Assembly (NCBI GenBank): GCA_020882975.1 | Contig: JAHRFD010000016.1 | Span: 1 to 64,000, forward strand | DNA length: 64,000 bases | Direction: 5' to 3' | Source: Microcoleus sp. EPA2 | GTDB taxonomy: Bacteria; Cyanobacteriota; Cyanobacteriia; Cyanobacteriales; Microcoleaceae | In this document: one piece after another, positions 7,766 to 16,531 of the stretch | Position numbering within the stretch: position 1 is the stretch's first letter | Layout of the letters: each line of letters starts with the position of its first letter | The notes under the pieces: model-generated | What the model saw: only the letters and a program-made list of their open reading frames with translations | Database searches by the model: none | What the model was told of the DNA's origin: nothing | Made by a program: the position numbers and the translations under genes

Positions 7766-9622
7766 CTAGTCCTGATTGGTGGGATTTTTGAGCCTGTTTT
7801 TTGCGGATTTGCGCTGTCGCATTTGTCTGGCTTTGGCTTGCAAATCGCTCAACTCCCCATCAGCTTGAGTTTCCATCGCCCCGTCAAGCAGTTTTTCCTC
7901 AACAGTCACAGGGGTTTGGGATGCCTGAGCTGACAAATTGCTCAAGTCCCCATCGGTTGGAGTTTCCATCGCCCGGTCAAGCAGTTTTTCCTCAACAGGC
8001 ACAGGGGTTTGGGATGCCTGTTCAGCTTCACTCAGTACCCCGCGCTGCTTGTGTTTTTGAGCTTTTTGCTTTAACTGAGCTAAGTAATCCTTGGGCTGAT
8101 TTTCAGCGTTTTGAGGTGTTGCCGAAACAGGAATTATTTTGGGTATTTCTGCAGGTCCAGAAGGAGCTTGAGCAGAGAGTTCTTTTTTGCTCCCTCTAAG
8201 TCGATCTTTTTTTTGCTGCAATTCTTTAAAGAACTGCGATTGCGTAATTTCTGCTACTTGCTCATCTTTTTGGGCTTGGTCTATTTCAATTTTGAAAACT
8301 TGTTTGACGCGATCGGTAATTGCTTTCCCGTAACCTGATTTATTAAATCTGTCGGCTAATACAATACTGCCACCAGTGACAACTAAAGCTAAGGCAGGTG
8401 TTGCCATCGGCACCCACCCTCCTAACCAAAAAATCCCCAAGCTGGTGATGCAACATACTCCCAGCATTGCCACAAAGGTGAGTATCAAGCGCGTAGGGTG
8501 AGTTATTCGCCAAGCCAAGGTTCCTCCCAAAATCGACCATCCTGAAATCCACAGGATTTCTACCCATTCGGGCCAAAACCAAAATAAAGGTCGATCGTCT
8601 AAAACCGCACTCAAAATTTGGCTAACGACTTGTGCGTGAGTAACTATCCCCGGCATGAATTGGTTTTTATCTTTTCCCGCACTGTAAGGAGTATAAAAAA
8701 AGTCTTTAACAGTTTCCGTGGTGTAACCGATGAGAACTATTTTATCTTTAACCAAGTTCGGGTTGACTTTACCTTCCAAGACATCTGTTAATTTGACTTG
8801 GTTTGCTACTTTACTTCTCGACCTATAGTTAATTAATATTTGATATCCTCTGAGATCTACATTTTTATATTCTCCGTCATTGGGTTCCAATTTTTTAAAC
8901 TGCTTTTGACCAAGCCATAAAGATTGGTCTTTCGCGAGTTTGGGGTAAATTTTTTGCGCTTGCAGGTAGCGCAATACTAGCTGGAGATTAAAGGAAAATA
9001 AAACTTGGGAATTGTCGTTACAAAGGTGTTTTTCGGTAGGATAGTTAGTTTCTATAGCCGGGGGTTTCATAAATAATAAAGCCCTGCGGACTATGCCACC
9101 GGGATCTACTCCAAAATCTGCAAATCCAATCCGCTCTTTTGGCATTCCGGGGGGAGGCGGAGTACCGGGACTATCGACAGTACCATCGGTGACTAAACAA
9201 ACTCCGATCGTGCGATCGCTTCTGCGCAAAAATTTAGCTAACTCGTCCCGCCCCTCTCCTTGGGGTACATCTCGCAGGACATCTAAACCGATGACTCGTG
9301 GCTGTAGTTTGTCTAGTTTTTGTAAGATTTCAGTTATTTTGCGATCGGATATGGGCCACTGTTTCAGCCTCTGAATGTCTGATTCGGTAATTCCGACAAT
9401 TAACAAGCGCGAGTCTGGACTTTCGTCAGGACGCCACCTCACCATTTGGTCATAAGCCGCTAACTCTACTGATTCGAGTATTCCAAGCTGTCTAGCCCCA
9501 ATTAAGGACAAGGTTACGGCTGCGCTAGCTATTAGTACAGACCTCGCAAATGTTACCGAAGGTTTATAAAACTTACTCAATGGGGTTGTTACCGATCGAA
9601 TTTGGTTAAATATATTACTCAT
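7766..9622 (-). CDS. CHASE2-domain membrane sensor
   Basis: A 618-residue protein with an N-terminal transmembrane helix (about residues 27-45), an extracytoplasmic CHASE2 sensory domain (about 50-345; hallmarks include VVRWRPDESPDSRLLIVGI-like start, IGLDVLRDVP, and KDKIVLIGYTTETVKD followed by FFYTPYS) and three transmembrane helices (about 350-425). Most CHASE2 proteins carry a kinase, cyclase or CHAT module after these helices. Here only about 190 charged residues remain, including a duplicated 31-residue unit with SQTPVxVEEKLLD, so no catalytic output is visible. Downstream is the ParA-like ATPase; divergently upstream are two DUF928 proteins, a family often found with CHASE2. The ligand is unknown. 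Confidence 0.88.
   Translation of the reverse strand: MSNIFNQIRSVTTPLSKFYKPSVTFARSVLIASAAVTLSLIGARQLGILESVELAAYDQMVRWRPDESPDSRLLIVGITESDIQRLKQWPISDRKITEILQKLDKLQPRVIGLDVLRDVPQGEGRDELAKFLRRSDRTIGVCLVTDGTVDSPGTPPPPGMPKERIGFADFGVDPGGIVRRALLFMKPPAIETNYPTEKHLCNDNSQVLFSFNLQLVLRYLQAQKIYPKLAKDQSLWLGQKQFKKLEPNDGEYKNVDLRGYQILINYRSRSKVANQVKLTDVLEGKVNPNLVKDKIVLIGYTTETVKDFFYTPYSAGKDKNQFMPGIVTHAQVVSQILSAVLDDRPLFWFWPEWVEILWISGWSILGGTLAWRITHPTRLILTFVAMLGVCCITSLGIFWLGGWVPMATPALALVVTGGSIVLADRFNKSGYGKAITDRVKQVFKIEIDQAQKDEQVAEITQSQFFKELQQKKDRLRGSKKELSAQAPSGPAEIPKIIPVSATPQNAENQPKDYLAQLKQKAQKHKQRGVLSEAEQASQTPVPVEEKLLDRAMETPTDGDLSNLSAQASQTPVTVEEKLLDGAMETQADGELSDLQAKARQMRQRKSAKNRLKNPTNQD
7854..8020 (-). repeat. Tandem 93-bp repeat inside the CHASE2 gene
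   Basis: Two copies of a nearly identical 74-base block (7854-7927 and 7947-8020), spaced 93 bases, encode the repeated C-terminal peptide SQTPVxVEEKLLDxAMET. The period is a multiple of three, so the reading frame is preserved and copy number could vary between strains. Confidence 0.85.
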
Positions 9623-9956
9623 GGTCCCTGGATAAAGGTTTGAGTCGTTTGTGGAGCAGCAGTTTGTAGGCGCTGGCCTTAACCCTCGACTGTTTCTATC
9701 TTAGAACAGTCCGAAGATTCCGCAACTTGGTCAAAAATTTTTTACCGTTTTTAGCTTTCAGTCTCCGTAATAATCCTTACGACTTGGACAACTCGATGTT
9801 TGGGCTGTTGAGAATACACTTGCCGATCGCATTAATTAATGCTATGGATATGTCAAGGTTAAAAATGTGTATCTACAGCGAGTCTAGTTGCTCGAAAAAA
9901 TTTCTCGGAAACAGACAATTTCTGTGTTTGCAATATTATACTCAAAGGTACAAAAA
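9623..9956. promoter_or_regulatory. Divergent region between CHASE2 and DUF928 genes
   Basis: This 334-base non-coding region must hold promoters for both the CHASE2-ParA pair (minus) and the DUF928 pair (plus). A hairpin GACTGTT/AACAGTC lies at 9688-9694 and 9705-9711. The 77-codon frame at 9727-9960 is not gene-like. Confidence 0.4.
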
Positions 9957-10694
9957 ATGAAACGTTTTTTACATCTTGCTACGGTTTCGGTGGCTTTATC
10001 TGCGATCGCAGCCACTATCCCCACAATACCTACACCAGTGCGAGCCCAATCTCAACCAATTCTTCTGAGCCAGAGTCTTAACTTCCAGCCTCCCGACGTC
10101 ACAGCCCCAGCCAACCGACAAGGGGGGACACATCGTGGTAATGGTGAATGTCCGGCTGGCTTATCCATTACTCCTTTAGTACCCATTAGCAATATTGGTT
10201 TAACACTCACAGATTCGCCTACATTTTTTGTGTATGTCCCTCAAACTGATGCCCAAATAGAATTCACATTGCTCACAGAAAAGGAAGACGAATTAGTCTA
10301 CGAAAAAAGCTTCAAAGTTGACAAGCCAGGGATTGTCGGGGTCAATGTTCCACCCGGAGCCAAAGACAAATCTGTGCAAGTAGGTAAGCGTTATGTCTGG
10401 TCATTTTCCATGATTTGTGATAATCAAGATCGATCGGCGGATTTAGTAGTAAAAGGCTGGGTAGAACGAGTAGAAAAAGAAGCCAATGTCCAGAACAGTT
10501 TAAAAAAAACAGACCCGATGACAAGAGTGAACTTTTACGCCCAAAATGGGATTTGGTATGAGACTGTCACAACTCTAGCCGAACTGCGCCGTCAGAAACC
10601 AGGAGATTCTGTTTTGATCGCAGAGTGGAATAAATTGTTGCACTCCCAAGGACTTGATTCCGTAGCCACTCAACCCTTGGTTGAATCTCTTTAA
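9957..10694 (+). CDS. DUF928 secreted protein (copy 1)
   Basis: A 245-residue exported protein of the cyanobacterial DUF928 family; function unknown. A signal peptide spans residues 1-30 (basic MKRFLHLATVSVALSAIAA, cleavage near VRAQS). The conserved beginning NFQPPDVTAPANRQGGTHR is followed by the family's beta-rich domain (LVPISNIGLTLTDSPTFFVYVP, a strand-rich middle, then RVNFYAQNGIWYETVTTLAELR near the C-terminus). I chose the ATG at 9957, preceded by AAAGG; the frame is open to 9888 but that would bury the signal peptide. It is followed by a paralogue in tandem and divergent from CHASE2. Confidence 0.85.
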   Translation: MKRFLHLATVSVALSAIAATIPTIPTPVRAQSQPILLSQSLNFQPPDVTAPANRQGGTHRGNGECPAGLSITPLVPISNIGLTLTDSPTFFVYVPQTDAQIEFTLLTEKEDELVYEKSFKVDKPGIVGVNVPPGAKDKSVQVGKRYVWSFSMICDNQDRSADLVVKGWVERVEKEANVQNSLKKTDPMTRVNFYAQNGIWYETVTTLAELRRQKPGDSVLIAEWNKLLHSQGLDSVATQPLVESL

Positions 10695-10806
10695 TTTTTT
10701 CTGGATTGTGTCAATATTGAGATGGTTGTAGTGTTAATCAGAAGTTTCAACTCCTGGTTAACCCTACAAAAATGTCATACCACATTTCAACAATTGAGTC
10801 AAAGCA

Positions 10807-11556
10807 ATGAAAGGTTTTCTGCATCTTACTACTGTTTATACTAAGTATCTGGCTCTAGGGACGATCTCAGCTATTATTTCTAGTCTACCAGCACCATTGC
10901 TAGCTGAGTCTACCCCTATGCAACTGAGCCAGAATATTAATTTCCAGCCCCCAGATGTGGAAGCTCCCAACAATCGCCAAGGTGGAACCCATCGAGGGGA
11001 TGCGTGTCAAAAAGAATTATCGATTATTCCCTTAGTCCCAGACAGCAATTTTGGTTTAACCCTAGCAGCCTCGCCAACATTTTTAGCTTACGTTTCTGGG
11101 GGTGGTACTGAAGTGGAGTTTACTTTGCAAACAGAAGATGAAAAAGCAACGGAAATTTACAAAACTACCTTCAAAGTTGACAAGCCAGGGATTGTTCAGG
11201 TGACTATTCCGACTACTGATAATCCTCAGAAAACTCTTCAGGTAGGTCAGCGATATCAGTGGTTCTTTGCGGTGATTTGCAACTCACAAGATAGAGCGGG
11301 AGATTATTTTGTCAACGGTTCTGTGCAGCGGATTGAACCTCAGCCAAGACTGAAAACCGATTTAGCAACTCCCGACCCGATCGCTAGAGTGAGCATTTAC
11401 GCTAATAATGGGATTTGGTACGAAACAGTAGCTAATCTCGCCCAATTGCGGCGTCAGGCTCCTGATGATGCCAAGCTGACAGCAGAGTGGACTAAATTAT
11501 TGCAGTCTCAAAAACTAGATGCAGTGATGAATCAACCCCTAGTTCAATCTTTCTAA
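10807..11556 (+). CDS. DUF928 secreted protein (copy 2)
   Basis: A 249-residue paralogue of the preceding gene, 112 bases downstream on the same strand. It has its own signal peptide (about residues 1-32, cleavage near LLAES), the same NFQPPDVEAPNNRQGGTHR block after the mature start, TFKVDKPGIVQVTIP in the middle and ARVSIYANNGIWYETVANLA at the C-terminus. The two copies keep family motifs but differ over much of their length, so the duplication is not recent. The function is unknown; association with CHASE2 suggests a periplasmic partner of that sensor. Confidence 0.85.
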   Translation: MKGFLHLTTVYTKYLALGTISAIISSLPAPLLAESTPMQLSQNINFQPPDVEAPNNRQGGTHRGDACQKELSIIPLVPDSNFGLTLAASPTFLAYVSGGGTEVEFTLQTEDEKATEIYKTTFKVDKPGIVQVTIPTTDNPQKTLQVGQRYQWFFAVICNSQDRAGDYFVNGSVQRIEPQPRLKTDLATPDPIARVSIYANNGIWYETVANLAQLRRQAPDDAKLTAEWTKLLQSQKLDAVMNQPLVQSF

Positions 11557-11593
11557 TAATCACTCCTGAAAAAATACAACTGACAGCTTACTA

Positions 11594-12388
11594 ATGAATA
11601 ATCAGTTTCCCACAATTCTAGCTCTGGATTTTGACGGCGTGATTTGCGACGGATTAATCGAATATTTTCAAACAGCTTGGCGCACCTACTGTCAAATCTG
11701 GAAGCCCGCTCAAACAGCCCCAGATCCCGATTTAGCTTCCAGTTTTTATAGAGTGCGTCCAGCCATTGAAACTGGGTGGGAAATGCCCCTGCTGATTCGC
11801 GCGCTGCTGACTGGAATTACGGAACAGCAAATATTGCTAGATTGGCCAAACATTGTACCACACTTGATGTCAGAAAATAATTTAAAAGCTGCATCAGTTG
11901 GGGCTATTTTAGATGGATTGCGGGATAATTGGATTGCCGAAGATTTGCCGGGATGGCTTTCTTTGCACCGTTTTTATCCAGGAGTAGCCGAAAGTTTATG
12001 CAGATGGCAGGAGACTGCGGTAAAAGTGGCAATAGTTACGACAAAGGAAGGTCGCTTTGTGAGAGAACTTTTGCAGTTAGCCGGTGTACAACTACCGTCG
12101 GAATTAATTTATGGCAAGGAATATAACAAGCCAAAACATCAAATTTTGCGGGAATTTTTGGCAGCATCTGGCGAAAATACTACTATTTGGTTTGTGGAAG
12201 ACAGGTTGAAAACTTTGCTCTCGGTGAAACAGCAGCCTGATTTATCAGATGTCAAGTTATTTTTAGCTGATTGGGGTTACAATACTTTGGCTGAACGGGA
12301 ATCAGTAGCTGAAAATCCACCAGTTCAATTGTTGTCTCTATCCCAGTTTGCGGCAGATTTCTCCCATTGGCTCCCGGAGGAAACATGA
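11594..12388 (+). CDS. HAD-superfamily hydrolase
   Basis: A 264-residue haloacid dehalogenase-type phosphatase. Motif I is LALDFDGVICDGL (nucleophile Asp about residue 13), motif II VAIVTTKEG (about 150) and motif III is represented by the Lys in IYGKEYNKPKHQI, with a C-terminal acidic WFVEDRLKTLL. The cap region between motifs I and II is helical. The substrate cannot be predicted. It lies 37 bases after the DUF928 pair but with no obvious functional link; a heptamer-repeat array separates it from the NurA gene. Confidence 0.8.
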   Translation: MNNQFPTILALDFDGVICDGLIEYFQTAWRTYCQIWKPAQTAPDPDLASSFYRVRPAIETGWEMPLLIRALLTGITEQQILLDWPNIVPHLMSENNLKAASVGAILDGLRDNWIAEDLPGWLSLHRFYPGVAESLCRWQETAVKVAIVTTKEGRFVRELLQLAGVQLPSELIYGKEYNKPKHQILREFLAASGENTTIWFVEDRLKTLLSVKQQPDLSDVKLFLADWGYNTLAERESVAENPPVQLLSLSQFAADFSHWLPEET

Positions 12389-12404
12389 TGTTATGTAGTA
12401 ATGA

Positions 12405-12533
12405 GTAAAAAAACACAAGTAACAAACAACCAACCACAACAAACAAGAAACAAGAAATAACCAAAAACCAACAACAAATAACAAATAACAAATAACCAAT
12501 AACCAATAACCAATAACCAATAACCAATAACAA
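12405..12533. repeat. Heptanucleotide tandem repeats (AACCAAT / AACAAAT)
   Basis: About 130 bases of imperfect repeats ending in six tandem AACCAAT-like units immediately before the ATG of the NurA gene. The repeat replaces any ribosome-binding site there. Reverse-strand frames in this block are repeat artefacts. Confidence 0.9.
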
Positions 12534-13751
12534 ATGTTAGATTTAACAAAAGCAGCAAAAGCAATGCAGGGAATGAGCCAACATTTAACCGTGGAGGCTC
12601 TGGCGGCTCGCCAGCGTTTAGAAGTTGCTCAGAATTTGTTACAAAAAGCCGCAGCGAGACAGGAAGAATTGGTACAATTACAAGAGAGTTGGCGCGATCG
12701 CACTTTATTTAATTCTGCCACACCGATCGAGTCCTTGTCCGATCGCACTTATATCCCAACTCCTCCCACAGCCCATACAGTCTTTGCCACAGACGGCTCA
12801 CAAATTTCACCAAACCATCACGAAATAGCCTACTGCTACCTGCTCAACATCGGCACTGTGATGTTGCACTACGGGCAAAGTCGCCACCCAGTTTTAGACA
12901 GTGTACCAGAAGTTTTTTACAAACCAGAAGACTTGTATATTTCCCGACAGTGGGGAATTAGAACAGAAGAATGGATGGGATATCGGCGGGCAGTTTCCGA
13001 AGCAATCTTCTTAGCAGAAATGGGGGAAAATTGGGCAAAAGTTAATAACCATAAATTACCAGCACCAACTTTAGCAATGGTAGACGGTTCCCTGATTTAT
13101 TGGTTTTTAGAACCCTTACCCACCGATGCCCGCGATTTAATTTTGCAGCCCATCTTAGCAGCATGGGACAAGTTACGTTTAGCAGGAATTCCCCTATTAG
13201 GATATCTGAGTGCTTCTCGCAGCAGCGATAGCTTATCTTTTTTACGATTTCAAGCTTGCACCCACGAAGTACCCGACTGCATAACTAATTGCCCTAATGT
13301 CGGATTTGCGGCCACACTTTCCTACGCCGAAAAAGCACCTTGTCAAGTATTTGAACCCTTGCGAGATGTCATTTTATGGGCCACAATCTTGTCACCGGGA
13401 GAAAGAAGTCCTTTCTGGAAATCCCAAGCGAGAATTTTAGATTTGTACGGCTTGAATTCGGTCTATTTTTGTTACGTTCATGTAGGGACAGAAATTGCTA
13501 GAATAGAAGTGCCGGAATGGGTAGTAGAAGATTCAGCCCAGCTAGATTTAGCCTTGGGAATGATGCTAGCTCAGGTACGCAAAGGCGGTGGCTATCCAGT
13601 CACCTTAGCCGAAGCCCACAATCAAGCTGTGGTGAAAGGAGGAGATAGAGGTCGATTTTTCGCTTTATTGGAGCAAGAAATGATTAAAGCAGGTTTACAA
13701 AATGTGGGAATTTCTTACAAAGAAACACGGAAACGTGGCAGCATTGCTTGA
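12534..13751 (+). CDS. NurA-domain protein (predicted 5'-3' nuclease)
   Basis: A 405-residue protein with the NurA fold, known in archaea as the nuclease partner of the HerA helicase in DNA end resection. The first catalytic Asp lies in VFATDGSQI (about residue 88) and a second in LAMVDGSLIYW (about 183); the C-terminal DLALGMMLAQVRKGGGYPV matches the family's HY-type end region. The N-terminal 60 residues form a helix. No herA is nearby. The ATG is directly preceded by the AACCAAT repeats with no Shine-Dalgarno sequence. Confidence 0.78.
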   Translation: MLDLTKAAKAMQGMSQHLTVEALAARQRLEVAQNLLQKAAARQEELVQLQESWRDRTLFNSATPIESLSDRTYIPTPPTAHTVFATDGSQISPNHHEIAYCYLLNIGTVMLHYGQSRHPVLDSVPEVFYKPEDLYISRQWGIRTEEWMGYRRAVSEAIFLAEMGENWAKVNNHKLPAPTLAMVDGSLIYWFLEPLPTDARDLILQPILAAWDKLRLAGIPLLGYLSASRSSDSLSFLRFQACTHEVPDCITNCPNVGFAATLSYAEKAPCQVFEPLRDVILWATILSPGERSPFWKSQARILDLYGLNSVYFCYVHVGTEIARIEVPEWVVEDSAQLDLALGMMLAQVRKGGGYPVTLAEAHNQAVVKGGDRGRFFALLEQEMIKAGLQNVGISYKETRKRGSIA

Positions 13752-13817
13752 AATATACAAATTGTTTTATAGCCTTAGCCATCACAACTATAATTAAATA
13801 AGAGTTAAAAATGTTAT

Positions 13818-14036
13818 ATGCCCCTAGAATTAATTATCTTAATTGCCTCATTACTTGTATCTTGGTTAGTATTTAATTGGGCAGTGAAAGTATTGAAGGC
13901 TAGCATCGGGACGGCGATTGCTTTGGCCGTAATTGTGCTGACGATGCAGTTAATGTTTGGCATCGGGCCAAATCAATTATTTCAGTACATAATTCACCTG
14001 CCAGAAACGCTTTGGAAAACCATTTCTGGCAAGTAA
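13818..14036 (+). CDS. Small two-helix membrane protein
   Basis: A 72-residue protein, unrecognised beyond being a conserved-looking cyanobacterial membrane protein. Two hydrophobic helices (LELIILIASLLVSWLVFNWA and ASIGTAIALAVIVLTMQLMF, about residues 3-22 and 29-48) are followed by a short C-terminal amphipathic stretch ending SGK. It lies 66 bases downstream of the NurA gene on the same strand. No enzymatic motif is visible. Confidence 0.6.
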   Translation: MPLELIILIASLLVSWLVFNWAVKVLKASIGTAIALAVIVLTMQLMFGIGPNQLFQYIIHLPETLWKTISGK

Positions 14037-14122
14037 ATTGAACTGTCTAAGTTGAAAAATAGGCGGTTTCAACCGCGACTATAAAAACTAAGTCCGCCTG
14101 GGCAGACTAAGAAATAATATCA

Positions 14123-14206
14123 AATCCGGTAACATCGGAATTATTCATCTCTCTTCTCTCCCTCTGTGTTCTCTGCGTTCTAGGTCCGGTTAAATCATTC
14201 CGATGC
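14123..14206 (-). repeat. Dispersed repeat, copy 1
   Basis: Contains CCTCTGTGTTCTCTGCG and TTAAATCATTCCGATG. In reverse orientation it matches copies at 16402-16481, 19457-19540 and 43307-43405 (AATGATTTAACC...CAGAG...GAATAATTC). It lies between genes in every case. Confidence 0.7.
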
Positions 14207-14252
14207 AGCCGGAAACGATATAAGGGAAGATTTTTGCTGTTTCCTTCCAATA

Positions 14253-16289
14253 TTAACTTCCTAGCATTTGCAACTTATACAAACTAGCATACAACCCTTC
14301 TTGTTGCAACAATTCCTCATGGCTACCAGACTCTATTAATTGGCCGCGTTTAAGCACTAAAATGCGATCGACATTTCGGATAGTCGAGAGTCGGTGAGCA
14401 ATAATTATCGCCGTTCTTTCCGCCATCAAACGCTCTAGAGCTTCTTGAATCAAAGATTCTGTACCCACATCCAAACTAGCAGTTGCTTCATCTAGAACTA
14501 AAATACTGGGATTGCGAATAGCCGCACGAGCAAAGGCTAATAACTGCTTTTGTCCCCCAGAAAGATTTGTACCTCGCTCCCGCAATTGCGTATCATAACC
14601 TTGGGGCAATTGTTCAATTAAACCAGCAACATTTGTCTTTTCTGCTGCTGCTTGAATTTCCTCGATCGAGTAATTTTCACCCAGACTAATATTGCTTTTC
14701 ACATCCCCAGCAAATAAAAATCCATCTTGGATGATCACCCCTATGTGTCGCCGCAATTCTGCTTGAGCCAAATCCCGAATATCGACATGATTAATTAAAA
14801 TACGTCCTTTAGTAGGCTCGTAAAGGCGACACAGCAGACGGATAATCGAACTTTTCCCCGCACCTGTGGGCCCAACTAATGCTACTTTTTCCCCTGATTT
14901 GATTGTGAAATTCAGGTTTTCCAGCACATATTCGTCTTCTTTGTAAGCAAACCACACATTGTCAAATTGGATTTCTCCCGATTCACCATCCGGCGATTGA
15001 AGATTTTTTCCCTCTTTTGCTAAGGCTAAATTGGGCGGGGTGATTTGGGAATTTTTAGACAATAGACGATATTCCGAAGTGGGCGGATTTTGAGGATTAT
15101 CCTCGCTCAATTCTGGCTGGAATGGAGACAAATTATAACCAATTGCGTCTGGATGTCCAGTTATCACCAACGGTGAATAATATTCTGCTTTTCCTTGTTT
15201 GCTATTCCCTCTTCCTACTTCTGGCTTCTGTTTGCTAGTTGGATCTTTAATTTCGATGGGTTCGTTGAGAATATCGCTAATCCGTTCAACCGCCGTAAAT
15301 CCTGCTTGAATAGCGGTAAATTTTTCTGCAAATTGCCGCAGGGGATCGAAAAGACGCTGAGCAAACAAAATGAATGCAGAGAGAGTTCCAAAATTAATTG
15401 TACCTCCCAGAAGACTTTTACCGCCCATCCACAAAACTGCTGCTATCGCGACTAAAGCAATCCATTCTAATGTCGCAGATACGGCGGAGTCGTAAAATAT
15501 TGTTTCATCAATTGCCTTAATGTAACGTTTATTGGTGACGCGAAATAATTGTGAGTTGAATTTTTCACGACGAAATAGCTGTACTACACCAATACCAGTC
15601 AAGTTTTCTTGCAGTTGTGCGTTGAGATCGGAAAGTTCTTCTCTAGTCTTGTAATTTGCAATCCGATATTTATACTGAAAATAAACTATGAGGGCGGTAA
15701 TTGGAATCATCATTAACACCAACATTAAAGCTAATTGCCACTGCATGGTAAACATGAATACGGCAATTACTAATATTGAAAATAAATCGCTGATAATCCC
15801 GATCGCCCCGGAAGAAAAAACTTCGCCCAAAGCCTCGACATCACTGGTGAGACGAGTCATTAGTTTCCCTACAGGAGTGCGATCGAAAAATCGGACGGCT
15901 AGGGAAGTGACGTGGGCGAACAAATCATTTCTAATATCAGTAGTAATTATTTGCCCTACCTTCGTGACTAAATAGCCTTGAACAGATTGCAGTGCCAGCC
16001 GAAATGTGATAGTTAGCATCAGCATAACTGCCAGAATATTCAATCCGGCAGACAAAGACATTCCCCGCAGAAATTCGTAGGTAGGTTCAGCTCGAATTAG
16101 CGAAATTGCCTGCCCGATCAAGACTGGTTGAACTGCGCCGGATACTGCTAGGGGTACTAATAGGACGATGGAAATAATTAACAAGCGTTTGCTGCGCCCT
16201 GCGTAAGTGGCCAACCTCATGAATAACCGCCAATCTGTTTCGCGGCGGGGTTGGTTTTTGGTATCTGCTACTGGAGAAGAAATAGTCAT
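14253..16289 (-). CDS. ABC exporter (fused membrane and ATPase domains)
   Basis: A 678-residue type IV ABC exporter (MsbA/MdlB-like). A six-helix transmembrane domain (about residues 30-330) is joined to an ATP-binding domain with Walker A GPTGAGKSS, Q-loop VIIQDGFLF, signature LSGGQ, Walker B ILVLDEATASLD and switch His in IIAHRLSTI. Between the two domains is an unusually long, Pro/Ser-rich linker of about 90 residues. The frame is open to 16373, but the ATG at 16287-16289 begins the more usual N-terminus; the alternative at 16355 cannot be excluded. The substrate is unknown. It stands alone, so it probably acts as a homodimer. Confidence 0.88.
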   Translation of the reverse strand: MTISSPVADTKNQPRRETDWRLFMRLATYAGRSKRLLIISIVLLVPLAVSGAVQPVLIGQAISLIRAEPTYEFLRGMSLSAGLNILAVMLMLTITFRLALQSVQGYLVTKVGQIITTDIRNDLFAHVTSLAVRFFDRTPVGKLMTRLTSDVEALGEVFSSGAIGIISDLFSILVIAVFMFTMQWQLALMLVLMMIPITALIVYFQYKYRIANYKTREELSDLNAQLQENLTGIGVVQLFRREKFNSQLFRVTNKRYIKAIDETIFYDSAVSATLEWIALVAIAAVLWMGGKSLLGGTINFGTLSAFILFAQRLFDPLRQFAEKFTAIQAGFTAVERISDILNEPIEIKDPTSKQKPEVGRGNSKQGKAEYYSPLVITGHPDAIGYNLSPFQPELSEDNPQNPPTSEYRLLSKNSQITPPNLALAKEGKNLQSPDGESGEIQFDNVWFAYKEDEYVLENLNFTIKSGEKVALVGPTGAGKSSIIRLLCRLYEPTKGRILINHVDIRDLAQAELRRHIGVIIQDGFLFAGDVKSNISLGENYSIEEIQAAAEKTNVAGLIEQLPQGYDTQLRERGTNLSGGQKQLLAFARAAIRNPSILVLDEATASLDVGTESLIQEALERLMAERTAIIIAHRLSTIRNVDRILVLKRGQLIESGSHEELLQQEGLYASLYKLQMLGS

Positions 16290-16401
16290 TCGATTTGAGA
16301 TTTTATAGGAAAAATTTGAGATGGCAGAAGCGGTGCTACTACTATATGTTATCATAGTAGCAAATAGAATCATTTAAATTATCAATTTCTCTATTCATAA
16401 G

Positions 16402-16481
16402 AGTTATTCATCTCTGTTCACAGTCTCTCTGCGTACTCTGCGTACTCTGTGGTTAAATAATTCCGAATTAGGAAACCGATG
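16402..16481 (-). repeat. Dispersed repeat, copy 2
   Basis: A degenerate copy of the repeat seen at 14123-14206, with GTTATTCATCTCTG, two tandem CTGCGTACT units and TTAAATAATTCCGA. It lies between the divergent ABC exporter and the VWA protein. Confidence 0.65.
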
Positions 16482-16531
16482 TAGTATATTATTCTAGAGG
16501 GCGATCGCAATATCTTCAGGAGTAAAAGTCG

